This document shows positions 12,490 to 23,368 of a stretch of DNA of 64,000 nt, in pieces. A program made the position numbers and the translations under genes. Position 1 is the stretch's first letter, and every line of letters begins with the position of its first letter. The notes under the pieces were generated by a model, which worked only from the letters and a program-made list of their open reading frames with translations, made no database searches and had not been told where the DNA came from. The stretch comes from Apiosordaria backusii (lineage: Eukaryota; Ascomycota; Sordariomycetes; Sordariales; Lasiosphaeriaceae), in NCBI GenBank assembly GCA_030549205.1, contig JAUKTV010000008.1:682001-746000 (forward strand), in the 5' to 3' direction.

Positions 12490-12920
12490 TGAATAGCTGA
12501 TGGATTTTTGACTGGGTTATTTGTGTCATTGATCATTCCTGAGGCTATATTTCTTGTGTCTCTTGAGGCTTCCCTTAAGAGTCGTCGTCTTTTAGGCTAC
12601 ACTTCTTTTTTCTTTTAAGGCATCCCTGCAGGGTTGTTGTCTTTGAGACTACTTCGTTTTTCTCTTGAGGCTTCTGATGGCGCGCACGGTGGGTTCTCAC
12701 AAGGCGAAAGTCAACACTCAATTGAAGAAGGGGAAAAAGGTGATGTATTAGTCTAAGTATGAATGAGCCAAGCCCAGCAATGATGATATTTAATGAGCCA
12801 TGAGTGGGTCCCAACTGCGACCCCACACTTCCCTGTAGGGCTGTCGTGTTTGAGGCTACACTTCTTCTTCCTCTTGAGGCTTCCTTTTCGTGTTGTCGTC
12901 TTTGTGGCCAGGACCAAGAG
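12490..12920. repeat. Degenerate minisatellite, about 50-bp units
   Basis: Just after the ABC gene, a unit of about 50 bp recurs: GAGGCTTCCCT, then a GTYGTC core, TTTGAGGCTACACTTC and a TTTTTCTCTT run. Clear copies start near 12563, 12610, 12667, 12827 and 12875, with diverged spacers between. On the minus strand several copies encode a KRKKKCSLK-like string in short open frames with stops between them, so I treat it as non-coding. Confidence 0.6.
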
Positions 12921-13280
12921 GAACTTCAAAAGCCCGCCTCGCACCAACTACCTTAATGTGGTATGACAAATATGGTCAGCATTTTTCATTTGTGAAAGAA
13001 TGCCCTTAACTCACAAATGTTGTAATATATAAACCTTCCGAGAACGGGCGCCCATACCATAGCGGCAACGAGCTGGCCATAGCTCTACCGATTCCAAGCC
13101 GATTCTCCCAATTCCTCTGCAATATTCCGTAGAGTCCAGGCGTGCATTACCAGGTTTACCATCACAGGCCGGCCAATCAGAACCCTCCCTGGCACTCGCA
13201 ACGGTTTCTGAGAATCAACGGTTTATTCTGGGCCAACGGTTCCCTGGTGGCCAACGGTTCCGCTCTGGGCCACTGTTGTG
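12921..13280. other. Gene-free stretch with repeated CAACGGTT
   Basis: The octamer CAACGGTT occurs at 13199, 13216, 13234 and 13252, with a further copy at 13492 beyond the small TIR element. No open frame of note. Confidence 0.5.
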
Positions 13281-13288
13281 GGTGTTGG

Positions 13289-13445
13289 TAGTCTCAGTGG
13301 CTCAGACCTTCTCTTCGGGACCCTGGTTGGGCCGCACAGGCCACTTGCATGTATAAGTGGGCCCCCCAGGCTGGGGGGTGCCAGGGTGTGGGTGGGGGTG
13401 GAGCCCAGGGTACATGCGACGCACTGGTCTGAGCTACTGAGACTA
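13289..13445. mobile_element. 157-bp MITE with 20-bp TIRs and 8-bp target duplication
   Basis: Left terminus TAGTCTCAGTGGCTCAGACC (13289-13308) is inverted at the right end as GGTCTGAGCTACTGAGACTA (13426-13445), with one mismatch. The element is flanked on both sides by GGTGTTGG (13281-13288 and 13446-13453), a perfect 8-bp duplication. The interior is G/C-rich and non-coding. The 8-bp duplication points to a hAT-type transposase acting in trans (inference). Confidence 0.85.
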
Positions 13446-13499
13446 GGTGTTGGCTGATGGTTGCGGGTGTTGTATGACGGTTGGCTCAGGGCAACGGTT

Positions 13500-14210
13500 C
13501 AAAGCCCTGGTAAATAACTATTAATAAGTCCCTTATTAGTTAATCCATATGGAGCAACTGGTCCCTGCATTGTATTCCACTTCTTTCCCCTCTCGGAAAT
13601 GTTTTAAGTTAAACTAAAAGGAAGAAGGCGTACTAGAGGATCTTAAACCTAATGTTAGTTTTATTTTGATTTGAACTTTTTCTGAGATAGTAAGAATGAT
13701 GTAATTAGCTAATAAGAGAATAATTTTACTGAGGTTTAGTGCAAAAAAATGTCTCAGCGTCTATTTTGTTCTTTAACTTTTCTTCTTTTTTAACTTCCAA
13801 CCTCTATCCTTCAATCTCTCTCTTTTAATAACTGATATAAAAGCTATTCCGGAAAGATCTATTAATATACCATTATCGCCTAGAAAGGAAATTATGTTTA
13901 TTTCCTCTAGAGAATACTCAGTTCTAAAGATTAAACAGCCTCAATACAGCTCCTTAGAAAGGACCATTCCTATATTATGTTTTTTATACAGTTTTTTTAA
14001 AATAAACTGCTTCTTTTAAAGAAGCCCAGTTAGCTTTTTTAAGCTATTAAAGATAAAAACTGTTAACTAATAGTATTATTTTAATAAATATAATATCTTA
14101 CTTTTTATAAAAACCTTATATATATAACTAAGAAATATTTTACTATTATATTTATTAATATATAGATTATTAATAACAGTTTTTAAAATATACTGATACC
14201 CGATGCCAAG
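13500..14210. repeat. A/T-rich RIP-like block 2
   Basis: Mostly A/T sequence with no open frame. Composition returns to normal at about 14200 with a CGATGCCAAGCCTGAGC segment that may be a less mutated edge of the same element. Confidence 0.6.
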
Positions 14211-15640
14211 CCTGAGCTTGGATCAGGCACCTTTTCTATTGTAGACTAGCTCCGTAGATAAGATAAGGCGATTGGCTATCAATCGCTGCAGCGGCTGTGG
14301 GCCTCACAGGCCCACTGCAGCCTGCAGCACTGGCCACTTCGGAGCTCACCAGAGCTCTGGTTAAGTGGGAGCCTCCGTAACCACCAACATCTTCTTCTTA
14401 CACCACAAATATACCCATACTATTGCTTCTTATTGAGCCACCCTGTGTCAAATGGTAGCTGCGACTACATTCGATACCTCTGAATAGCTTCATTTCGCCG
14501 TATTTGGACAATTCAAACCAGGCCAAGTTGGTGGCCGAACCACCTCACGAGCCCACCAAGTTCACGCCCGACCGACCGACCACCAACCGATCGATCGCGA
14601 GCCTCAACGACCAACGCCCAGTTAGCCATCGTGTTGACCGAAGCTACACCAATTTGTCGATATTCCAACGACATACCTACCAGAAAACCCGATCCAGTTT
14701 CCCACCAAATCCCACCAAAATCAGCGCTTCCGCAGATATCAGCTTCAGGATCCCGTGCTCTGAACATCACGGCCGACTAAACAGTTAAACCGGCACACCC
14801 GGCTCGGCCTTCCACGCCCAGCCAACCAGTCGCTCAGAAGCAGACCACCAATACTGGCCAGTAATAGCCAATTCCACCAAAAAGCCACGAATTCCACCAC
14901 TTTGGCCAAGTGCTCGCTCTCTTCCACTTAGCCAATTGCCGGCCCTGACCGCCCTGTTCACCCAGTCAGGTGCCCATCAAGGTGCCCGCCAAGCCCACCG
15001 CCTTGGAATTCTGCCGCCAAGCCCGCTTGCCAGCCAACCTACAAGCCGGCCACCGAGTCTCCCGAGACCTTCGAAAACAGCGTTTTCCACCATATTTGAC
15101 GAAAAACAACACTTCGGCCACTTGCCCACTGCCAAGCCCACTCGCCGACCCCTCGTTGATTACGTCAGGTGACCAGTGCCTCACCGCCCAAGAATTCTGC
15201 CGCGCCGGCTCCCTGCCCAAGATCCCAGCCGACGACCAAGTCTTCGGAATTCAACCAAACTGCTCGCTCAACAACCAACTTGCCCAGTGATCACCGGTAG
15301 CCGGGCAAGCCTTCGATTGTTGACCTCGATACGTGAGGCTATTCACAACCTCGCCGTCGATGGAAATACTTAAAAGGGTTGTATTAAAGGACCGAACAAT
15401 ATCGTATGCTAACATTTTCTCTATTGAACGAAACCAACTCCAACTACTCCCGGCTAAGAAGAAGAAAAAGAAGATAAAGAAGAAGAAGATGAAGAAGACG
15501 ACGACGATAACCTGGACAATATCCACAATCCCAATGGCATCGACCCTACCCCCTACCACTACTACCACCACCACCATCACCACCATCACCACCACCATCA
15601 CCCATACTTACCCGCCGGTCCCCACCGAACTGGTACAACA
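14211..15640. other. Stretch without a supported gene, with microsatellites
   Basis: Normal composition, many short overlapping frames on both strands, none with a recognisable motif. A run of GAAGAA/AAGAAG occurs at 15458-15500 and a CCACCA/CCATCA tract at about 15550-15603. A Pro/Thr-rich frame starts at an ATG at 14502-14504 but has no supporting features. Confidence 0.3.
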
Positions 15641-15647
15641 ATGCTAA

Positions 15648-16055
15648 GCCTGTGCGATAGGGGGCCTACCGATATGGTTCCAATGGTTTGTCGCTGGCAT
15701 AGGTATCGCATCGTTCTTGGTCTGCCTTGTGCAGTTTGCCCGGTGGGTTTGGAAGGTGTACCGCGGCACTAACACCGGTACGTTGGCTGCCCGGCGCGAG
15801 GCCGCCATGGAGACTGCGCAGGCCTTTGCAAAGCTGCCCGGGACCCCTGCGGGCGAAGGGATTACTGCGGCGCTAGAGCTGGTAGATTTTGCAGGGCAAA
15901 ATCCCCGCCGCCGTATTGTGTCCGGGCAGGCCGGCGGCGGTGTGGCTGGTGACGGTGCGGTCGGTAGCGGTGCGGCCGGTGGCGGTGCGGTCGGTGGCGG
16001 TGCGGTCGGTGGCGGTGCGGTCGGTGGCGGTGCGGCCGGTGGCGGTAACGAGTAG
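15648..16055 (+). pseudogene. Membrane ORF with Gly-Ala-Val repeat tail (5' end unresolved)
   Basis: The frame is open from just after a TAA at 15645 to a TAG at 16053, but has no ATG before the membrane segment. It encodes a helix of about 25 residues (FVAGIGIASFLVCLVQFA), a basic juxtamembrane WKVYR, an Ala-rich soluble stretch, then about seven GAVGG-type repeats from a 15-bp unit, GGTGCGGTCGGTGGC, at about 15945-16045. Either a 5' exon was missed or the copy is dead. The spaced glycines resemble a glycine zipper, but I do not recognise the family. Confidence 0.4.
15945..16045 (+). repeat. 15-bp tandem repeat (GAVGG-encoding)
   Basis: About seven copies of GGTGCGGTCGGTGGC, with variants substituting GCC for GTC or AGC for GGC. 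The period matches whole codons, so copy-number change would keep the frame. Confidence 0.8.
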
Positions 16056-16848
16056 TGGCGGTAACGTTTGTAGATACGGAAGAGCTCGCGGGGTTGTATC
16101 TCCTGCTGGTGAAGAATGCGGTTGAGTGTATCAAAGCTGCGGGCATACCGGATCAGGATTAAGGGTGTGAAGGGATGAAAATCGGAAGGAGATTGGGAAA
16201 TCGGAGATTGAGTAAGGTAGTAGCTTATTGGTTTAAAAGTCGAGAAAAGCTTCAGAGTGCGAAAGTCTTAAGCTGAAAGGCAGGAAATTCCAAAAGTGAC
16301 TGAAGAAATTAAAGACAATGTTAAAGACTAGGTGCCCAGGAAATGTGGGGGGGAAATGCGACCAGCTTGCTCGAACTGGTAGCATTTAGTTTCCGTCTGT
16401 TCACATTAACCTGGCACGCTCTGGACAAAAAAAAACCGATACTGCAAGTGTCCAACATGTATCAAAATACAGTTAACAGACCACACCAGATAGCCGTTAG
16501 GCCTCGAAAGATAGCCGGTAGACCTTTAAAGATAGTCGACAGGCCTTAAAATAGTGTAATAGTTCTATAAATACAATCGGAACGCCTATATCTCGTACCT
16601 GTAGTCTATATGGCAGGTTATGCAGGTAGCGGTGCCAGTTCTTTTGTCCAGGGCGTGCCTGGGAAGCAGGTAAAGAGTAGTGAGGTAGATGAGTCGGCGG
16701 GCACATGTACAGTGAATATAGCTAGCGACCTGATACCTAGTACAAATCTCTTCCTGCAGAAATTCGAGTCATTTGTAGCCGCTGAATATGCCACCTAGGT
16801 AGGCATCTGATATTTTCGAGAACCATATTCCCACCCGCCTGATGCAAG
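16056..16848. other. Gene-free stretch downstream of the HET gene
   Basis: Holds the 3' flank of the leftward HET-domain gene and a 21-bp triple repeat (separate entry). Nothing else supported. Confidence 0.35.
16488..16550. repeat. 21-bp tandem repeat, three copies
   Basis: Units at 16488-16508, 16509-16529 and 16530-16550, each beginning AGATAG(C/T)CG and ending in a CCT-A/T stretch. Copies differ at several positions. Confidence 0.75.
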
Positions 16849-18853
16849 TTAGAAAATGGCAATCTCTTCTTCCTGCTCATCGAGTGTAATCCATCTTCCT
16901 GGAAGAGACCCAACGCCAACCCTCTCGTATCTTCTCCTTCCTCCACTGTCCGTCCTCCCACCGATTTCCATCACGACAAGAACGTGGTGCTCGAGTGCCG
17001 TTGCAGGCTTATTTGCCTTCGACTTCCGTCTACCCACCGTCACAACCCTCAACTCTTTCCCGTCACAAACACTAGCCGGCCGCTTTCCAGCATCCCATCT
17101 GATCTTCTCCTCAGCAACGTTCAGCTCCTCCACGAGCCTCCTACCCTTCCCGGTAAGATTGTTATCTTGATCCGTCCTGCCAGTATGCCACATCGAACTA
17201 GCAACACTGCTCCCTGACCCACTCGTTTCCAGACGTATTTCCCAAACTGCCGTCCCCCAAGGCGACCGAACCTCATCTTCGAGCCAATGAACCCCCTCAA
17301 ATGGCAGGTCCATAAACCCAATCGCACCCGTATACGCCATCCACGACCAACTGGGAGGAACCCTATATCTTCCAAGCCCTTCCTTCGGGAAGTCGATCCT
17401 CTTCATCCCAGTTGGTTCCTCGCAGGTCCAGAGCAAGCTTCTCCCAAAGAAAGGCATCCTGTCGAAGATCCCATACCCACCTCTGGTTTCGAAAGCAGTG
17501 ACGAGTCTCAGCTCCAGGCCAGCAATGGCTATAGGGCGGTCGTAAGCTCGTGTGAAGTCCAGTCGGGAGTAGGTCTTGTAGAGGGACTCGTACAAACGGA
17601 TTCTGCCTCCTTTGCTTGAAGTCATGGCTATTTGTGGGAAATTGGGGTCGCCTAGGAAGGAGGATTGGTTGCTAGAAGGAGGACCAGATTAGCAGGTAAG
17701 AACCAAGCAACGGTCATTGGTACGGACGCCTACTTTGTCATCTTTGTCAATGTCTCACAACGCACTCCAGCGCCACACTCAAAGTACGTCTGTCGTTCAG
17801 TGAAGTAGACGGTCCGGCGTGCAAGGGCTCTTTCTTGCAAAACCCAGCCGCGTTTGTTGAGTGGCCCGTCAATGACGTCCGCCTGGAAGTTATCGATGGC
17901 CTCGCAGACATAAACCGTGTTCTCTCCCTCTTTCCCATTGGCAAGGTCTCTGCGCTGGCCCGCAGCCGCATTCAGAGCAACGTATTTTCGGACAGGACGT
18001 GGAGACAAGAACCCACTCGAAGTGCCCTTTGCCCTGCTGGCGGCAATGACACAGTACGCCATGCTGAACACCGTCTCCATCTTCTGGGCTTCGGTCTCAA
18101 AGTCGCCACGTGGGCCTTGAACGATACAGAGAGAATCTATCCACAGATATCGGATACCAAGGGCTTGCGTAACGGTAACTGCGTCCCTGAAAGTCTTGGG
18201 AAGCTTGCTTATGGGGATCCCGCCTGTGATCCGGGAGCTGACATTGCTTGCGGTGGTAGAAAAGTGGTCATGCTTGAGCGAATCCCCCCAGGGGTGGGAG
18301 AGTGCGATATACCGGGTGTCTTCTTTCTTTGAAGTCAAGGAGGCGGAAAGGCACAGCAAAACTGAAGATTGGCCAGTAACGTCTATACTGGTTCCTAGAT
18401 CGAGTAGTCGTGTTGGTAGGGTGAGGCTTTGTTGAGATGGATTAACCTTGAGGTAACAATCTGGGTGGTTCACGTCGCAATCGCTTAGCCAGTTGGCGAG
18501 GAGGTCATAGTATGCAGGGCTCTCTGTTGATAAGAGGGTGGGGAGCCCAACTTGGATCCCCTCAACCGCCTCACCGACACTGGGTGGTATTGGGCCTTGA
18601 CGTTTTCCTGTCGGCGGGTCAGTCCCTGGAATTTCAGTTGCATGATACTTGACTTACGTGGACTCCGGAAAAGCGACAAAAAGGGATCAGGCATGGCGTT
18701 CAAGAAGAGATTAGAGCCAAGTCTCTGTATCTCTATCAAGGTGGAATCCTGTCTGACATCTGCTGGCATTGTGGCCGAACAAATATCATACACAAGTTTG
18801 TGCAGATCCAATTCCTCGAAGTAGATTTTATGTTTGCGAGAAGTTCTCTGCAT
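16849..18853 (-). CDS. HET-domain protein (heterokaryon incompatibility type)
   Basis: Exons 18853-18658, 18607-17734 and 17671-16849 give 630 aa if translation starts at the ATG at 18853; further 5' exons up to about 19185 are possible. The HET core is complete: RYIALSHPWGD, TFRDAVTVTQALGIRYLWID, SLCIVQ, a DFETEAQKM segment, YCVIAASRA, and GWVLQERALARRTVYF. The C-terminal half has the usual FLGDPNFP and PSWSWMAY segments of this family. HET domains act in non-self recognition and trigger cell death when paired alleles or partners meet (established). No NLR-type ATPase or repeat domain is fused to it, so it is a stand-alone HET protein; its partner is unknown. Confidence 0.9.
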
Positions 18854-19570
18854 GGTTCTTGAGAGAGCATATCCCGTTTTGTGCAGTCTCGACAAAGACC
18901 ATGGGGCAATTGAGGTGGAAATAGACTTGTGGATACCAGAGGCTTCACATTGGACTGGTCCAAGTAGTGGAGGGCAAAATTATTGTCGGCTGGAAAGCTC
19001 CAGGTGGTCACTAACTGAGATCTGTCAGACATTTCTCTCGACGTGAAGCTGAGCCTTGATCTCATCTTACAGGCTGCACATGAAACTATCAGTATCTCAA
19101 GTTTCGTTGGTACTGTCAGGCCGACAGCAGTAGGAGAGAACTTACAATCTGGTCGGTCAAAGGTGTCACAGATCAGTTGAAACAAGGTTGGTGTTGCAGC
19201 ACACCCTGACTACTACTCACATGCTACATAGGTAATTGACCATCAGTTACTGGTGTACAGCTAAGGTAGGTCAGGACTGTCAATTACGCACCGTCTTTCA
19301 GATGGAAAAGAAATGGCCAGTTGAGTTAGCCAAACTTCCGCATCTTGCGAGCTTAGAAGCCACTTACATACTATTCATCGTCAGCTTTCGATTGACTCTT
19401 TAGTAGACTGGATTCTTGTGCATTGGACTTACAGTCTGTATTTATTAAAGTGATGACTGTCGTGTTAGTTCCAAACTGCAGAGCCACAATTCTATCAAGG
19501 CACGGGCATCTGTTCACGTACCTCCTAGGATCCTATCAGTGGCATTCTCCATGAAAGAAACAACGCGAGA
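18854..19570. other. Region between HET gene start and kinase gene stop
   Basis: A minus-strand frame at 18736-19185 overlaps the first HET exon in another frame and contains cysteine pairs (CRDCTK, CDTF). It might contribute 5' exons to the HET gene, but I cannot find a clean junction. Confidence 0.3.
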
Positions 19571-21586
19571 TCATACAAGATTCCGTTGGCTTTTAGGCAA
19601 ATCATCTCCTAACCGGCTAGTTGTTGTCGGGCCTTTCCTGGACTTCATTCTTAAGAGGGGCTGTGGTGGTGCAGTGTTTGCCCGGTCTGTGGTGGAACAA
19701 AGGTAGTTGCCTCCCTTGAGTTCATCATTTCTGGCTTTCTGCCAAATATCGTCCAACCTGTCTTTCAACTCGCCCGCGTCTGCTCGACATCTGCTGATCT
19801 CCATACCTGTTGTCATGTTCTCACTGGGTAGCTCGACAATTAGAAGTCTATCTCTCACGAGCTTGACGAGGTCTGCAAGTACTGAACCTCCGGGTCGGTC
19901 ACACTCCGGATCTTTCAGGATCTCGCCAATCCAGTGACTCGCAATGTCGCTGACTCTAGCAACATTTAGATCTACTGCGAAGTATAGCGTGTCTGTGTTC
20001 AGGTTTTCGCGTATTGCCTGCTGCTCGTAAAACGCGTCCAGGCCCTTATTGCCGTAAAGGATAACAATGACAAATTCGAGGATCACACAACCCATAGACC
20101 AGATATCAAAACGGCGAGATCTTGGGAGGCGTGAGTTCGCCACCGCTTCGGGAGCTTCATAGTGAGATGTTGTGTACTTCTGGTTCGTCATCTCGTTTCT
20201 GCGAGCGGTGGCAAAGGCGTGCTGTTTGGCCAGACCAAGATCAGCGATCTTCAGAGTTCCCAGCCAACTGGACTTATCAGTCTTCGGTTTTTTGAACCGC
20301 AGAATATTGTCAGGCTTTAGGTCGCCGTGCCGCCAGTGCTCATCGCTACTTGCATCGCTCTCTTCGTTGACGTAGGATCGGTTTGGGTCTTCGCTTCTAA
20401 AAGATGAGCCGTCGTCTGAAGGTTCAACAAAGCGAACGTGAATCTCCGGCGTGTTTTTCGGGGACTTTGCCGATGGAGAAGCTGGTGAAATGTTTTCCTG
20501 ATGATCTTTCGTTTCATCCTGTCGACGTCTCATGGGGTTCATAGGGGGGACGGCCAGCCGCCTGCTGGCGGCAATACCTGCTAGGTTTGCTGCCCGTCGG
20601 ACAACGTTACCGGTCTTTGTTCTAGTATTTGTACCATGAAGTGTTGAAAGCGCCCCGGTCACACCAACCAGTTCTTCGATAGCAGACATGATTCGATCGG
20701 CATTGAGATCCTTGGGCTCTGGGCCTTGGCTTTCCCAAAATTCTCGAAGAGTGCCACCATCCGCCCACTCAAACATGATGTAGTGCTCCGGGCCACATCG
20801 GATGGCGGCGATAGGACGGATCAAGTTCTTGTGGTGGAGTTTGTTGAGTTCCTCCAATGCAGATGCCTCGTGGTTCCAAGCAGTTTCAACATTGTACCCA
20901 GACTCGGAAGTAAGCGGCTTCAGCCATTTCAATGCGACATGCAGGGGTTGCCCAGAATGGTTTCCCTCTTCGTGATGAGCTGGGTGAATGTGTGCCTCGT
21001 AAACTTTGCTGAAATGTCCATCACGTTCTTGGCCCTTCCAGGTGACGGGGAGAACGCATTCTTCCTTCAAGTCGTAAATGAACTCATCCTTGCGAAAAAA
21101 TGGCGCTGTGAACATTCCTTGGTCTTGGTAAAATCGAAATAGAATGCCGTCCCAAATTCTGTCATGGAAAACATCCCAGGCCTTCTTGTGCATTGGTCGT
21201 TGGCGGCAAGGTGACTTTCCCTCAAAACATGGTTTCCGGTCGACAGGAAGGTGTTCGTCGGTCATTCCGTGTTTTCGGCAGCTCTTCATGATTAACAACA
21301 GATCCTGCGGGGTTGCCCAATTCCCAATCACTAAAATGAGAAAAAGGGCTTTGCCATGCTGACAGACAAAGTCAACAACATCGGGAGAGGCCTTGTCAGG
21401 AAGAAGAGGCCGGATGGTATTTCGGTTGACCAAGTTATCGATTTCTGTAACTGGGAGGAACTGTTTTTCGCGGTTCAGACCGCTGTCGACGAAAGATTGT
21501 TGAAGGTTTCTCCGGAAAGTTCTCAGTTCGGCTTCTGGGTCAGACTTTGCGATTGGTGCCTGACGTCGAAAGCTGAAGGGCCACAT
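19571..21586 (-). CDS. Protein kinase-like protein with large insert (kinase A)
   Basis: A single open frame; the ATG at 21586 (MWPFSFRR) gives 671 aa, and a longer reading to 21673 is possible. An N-terminal domain of about 180 residues (LVNRNTIRPLLPD...VVDFVCQHGKALFLILV) precedes a kinase fold: VALKWLKP (ATP-site Lys), EEL-HHKNLIRPIA, FEWADGGTL, then a hydrophilic insert of about 120 residues rich in Ser/Asp/Arg before the catalytic loop. That loop is HGDLKPDN, so the Arg of HRD is replaced by Gly; the Mg-binding motif is DLG, not DFG; YEAPEA and FDIWSMGCVILEF follow. Asp, Lys and Asn of the active site are present, so activity is possible. It belongs with kinase B at 38062-39881. Confidence 0.85.
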   Translation of the reverse strand: MWPFSFRRQAPIAKSDPEAELRTFRRNLQQSFVDSGLNREKQFLPVTEIDNLVNRNTIRPLLPDKASPDVVDFVCQHGKALFLILVIGNWATPQDLLLIMKSCRKHGMTDEHLPVDRKPCFEGKSPCRQRPMHKKAWDVFHDRIWDGILFRFYQDQGMFTAPFFRKDEFIYDLKEECVLPVTWKGQERDGHFSKVYEAHIHPAHHEEGNHSGQPLHVALKWLKPLTSESGYNVETAWNHEASALEELNKLHHKNLIRPIAAIRCGPEHYIMFEWADGGTLREFWESQGPEPKDLNADRIMSAIEELVGVTGALSTLHGTNTRTKTGNVVRRAANLAGIAASRRLAVPPMNPMRRRQDETKDHQENISPASPSAKSPKNTPEIHVRFVEPSDDGSSFRSEDPNRSYVNEESDASSDEHWRHGDLKPDNILRFKKPKTDKSSWLGTLKIADLGLAKQHAFATARRNEMTNQKYTTSHYEAPEAVANSRLPRSRRFDIWSMGCVILEFVIVILYGNKGLDAFYEQQAIRENLNTDTLYFAVDLNVARVSDIASHWIGEILKDPECDRPGGSVLADLVKLVRDRLLIVELPSENMTTGMEISRCRADAGELKDRLDDIWQKARNDELKGGNYLCSTTDRANTAPPQPLLRMKSRKGPTTTSRLGDDLPKSQRNLV

Positions 21587-21833
21587 GGTATCTGTTGCGA
21601 CGATAGGGAGGCAGAAACACAGCATTGAAGGTTGACAGGCGTATTTCGGGTCCCATCGATTTGAATAGATCAATTCCCGGTCATATTTGTGCTATCCAGG
21701 TCCCCGATCGTGCGGGGTATAGCCTCATGGTACCATGCCTCCCCCATACCCTCTTGTGGGAAAAGTTCTGTTGTATAACGAACTTGCCTTGGTGGTAATA
21801 CAAGTCAATGTGCTTAGTCTGGTGGACCCTCTA

Positions 21834-21850
21834 TTTAACCCTAACCCTAT
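21834..21850. repeat. Two telomere-like CCCTAA units at a composition boundary
   Basis: TTAACCCTAACCCTAT lies exactly where normal sequence upstream of kinase A turns A/T-rich. Only two units, so chance is a fair explanation. Confidence 0.3.
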
Positions 21851-23322
21851 ACTACCCCCTATATATAGCATATAGCTCCTTCCCCTTTAATATATTCCTT
21901 CCTTAAGACATTATACTATTTAATATAGTATAGGATTTTGCTATTTATATATAGGCAGGGTATATATCTATCTATATTGATTATAAGAAGTTTCTTTTTT
22001 CTATATTTTAAGGAGTAAATATAAGGTCTTACTATCGATAAGTTAGATAGTTATAATAATATCGACGTTAACTATAATATATAAGTTAGTTATATAGTAT
22101 ATAATTAAATATTTATATATTAAAGTACCTATTTAGTTTATAAGCTATAAGTTTAAGCTTCTTTTTAAGGATTTAGCTATTATTATCAAGCTAAATACTA
22201 TTTTAAAGTTTAAGTATACTTTCTCTTTACTTTCAATACTATAGTTAAATACCTTCTTACTATTAGACTTCTTTACTTTACTACCGTTATCTTTTAACAA
22301 GCTTTAAACTATCTATATAGTTATTTTAATTAAAGAGGGCTGTAATCTTTATTTTTATATTGGCTTTAATATTAATGCTTTTTATAACTATATAAGATAT
22401 ATTATTTATTATACTAATATTATATACTTACTTTTACTTTATTATATATACATATATTATAATAAAGATTATAAGCTTGCTTATATAGGCTTACTATATT
22501 AAATATAAATACCGCCAATTACTATAGTATTACAATACCGTTTAATGTTAATTACTTTAAAGGCAGTCTTTATAAACCTTTTTTACATTACCTTCTTAAT
22601 AAGTATCGACAAGGTTTTTATTAATATTTTACTATAGTCTTAAAAAGATATTGTATAGTTATCTTTTTATAATTATAGTATATTTAAGGAAAGTAATGTA
22701 AATAGTATAGACCTTAATATAGAGTAGCTTTTTATTATTAATTAGGAATATAAGGTTTAAAAGTCTTAATATAAAGTTAAGTATTAAGCTAAGTATTGTA
22801 TTAAATAAAAAGCCGATAAGGCTAACTACTGTAAAGTTTATAAAAAGGCCTTTATTAAATCTTATTAATTTATAAGGTATAATACTACTATTAAATATAA
22901 AATAAAGGTTAGTAAGGCTATAAAGACCTTAAGTAAGAGAAAGTTAGATAACTATAAAAGATATAAAAAAGTATTTAATAAAAAGCGGTATTTTTATAAG
23001 CTATATAATGTTAGATTTTATACTTTAAATTAATAGAAAGTATATAATAAGACAGTAAAGTATAAGAAAGCTATTGTTAAAAATATACTAGTTAATTTTA
23101 ATAATCTTTAAGTTAAATCTTTTTTAAAGGGATAGGGGTTAGGTTTTTATTTACTATATTTAATATTTTAAAGTTATCTAATAATTGTTATTATCTTTAT
23201 TATTTTAGTTACTTATAGACTGTTAACTATAATTGTATATATATAAATTATTTAAAGAAAACAAATATTAATACTATATACCGATATATATATAGTTTTA
23301 AGTACTTAGACCAGTTTTAAAT

Positions 23323-23368
23323 ACTTAGCTAGCCTATAAAGTTTTAAAATTTTATAGGCCAGCTAAGT
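23323..23368. repeat. 46-bp palindrome, copy 1
   Basis: Arms ACTTAGCT-AGCCTATAAA and TTTATAGGCC-AGCTAAGT around a TTTTAAAA-type centre. Shares length and layout with five other copies in this A/T-rich block. Confidence 0.75.

Noticed and set aside
12575..12947. Minus-strand ORFs with KRKKKCSLK repeats as a possible repeat-containing precursor peptide
   Set aside because: Stops lie between units and there is no signal peptide; better explained by the minisatellite.
14504..14788. Pro/Thr-rich ORF and its neighbours to 15290
   Set aside because: Equally long frames on the other strand, no domain, no splice continuity.
18736..19185. Minus-strand frame with cysteine pairs upstream of the HET gene
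   Set aside because: Overlaps the first HET exon in another frame and no clean splice junction could be found; it may still hold 5' exons.
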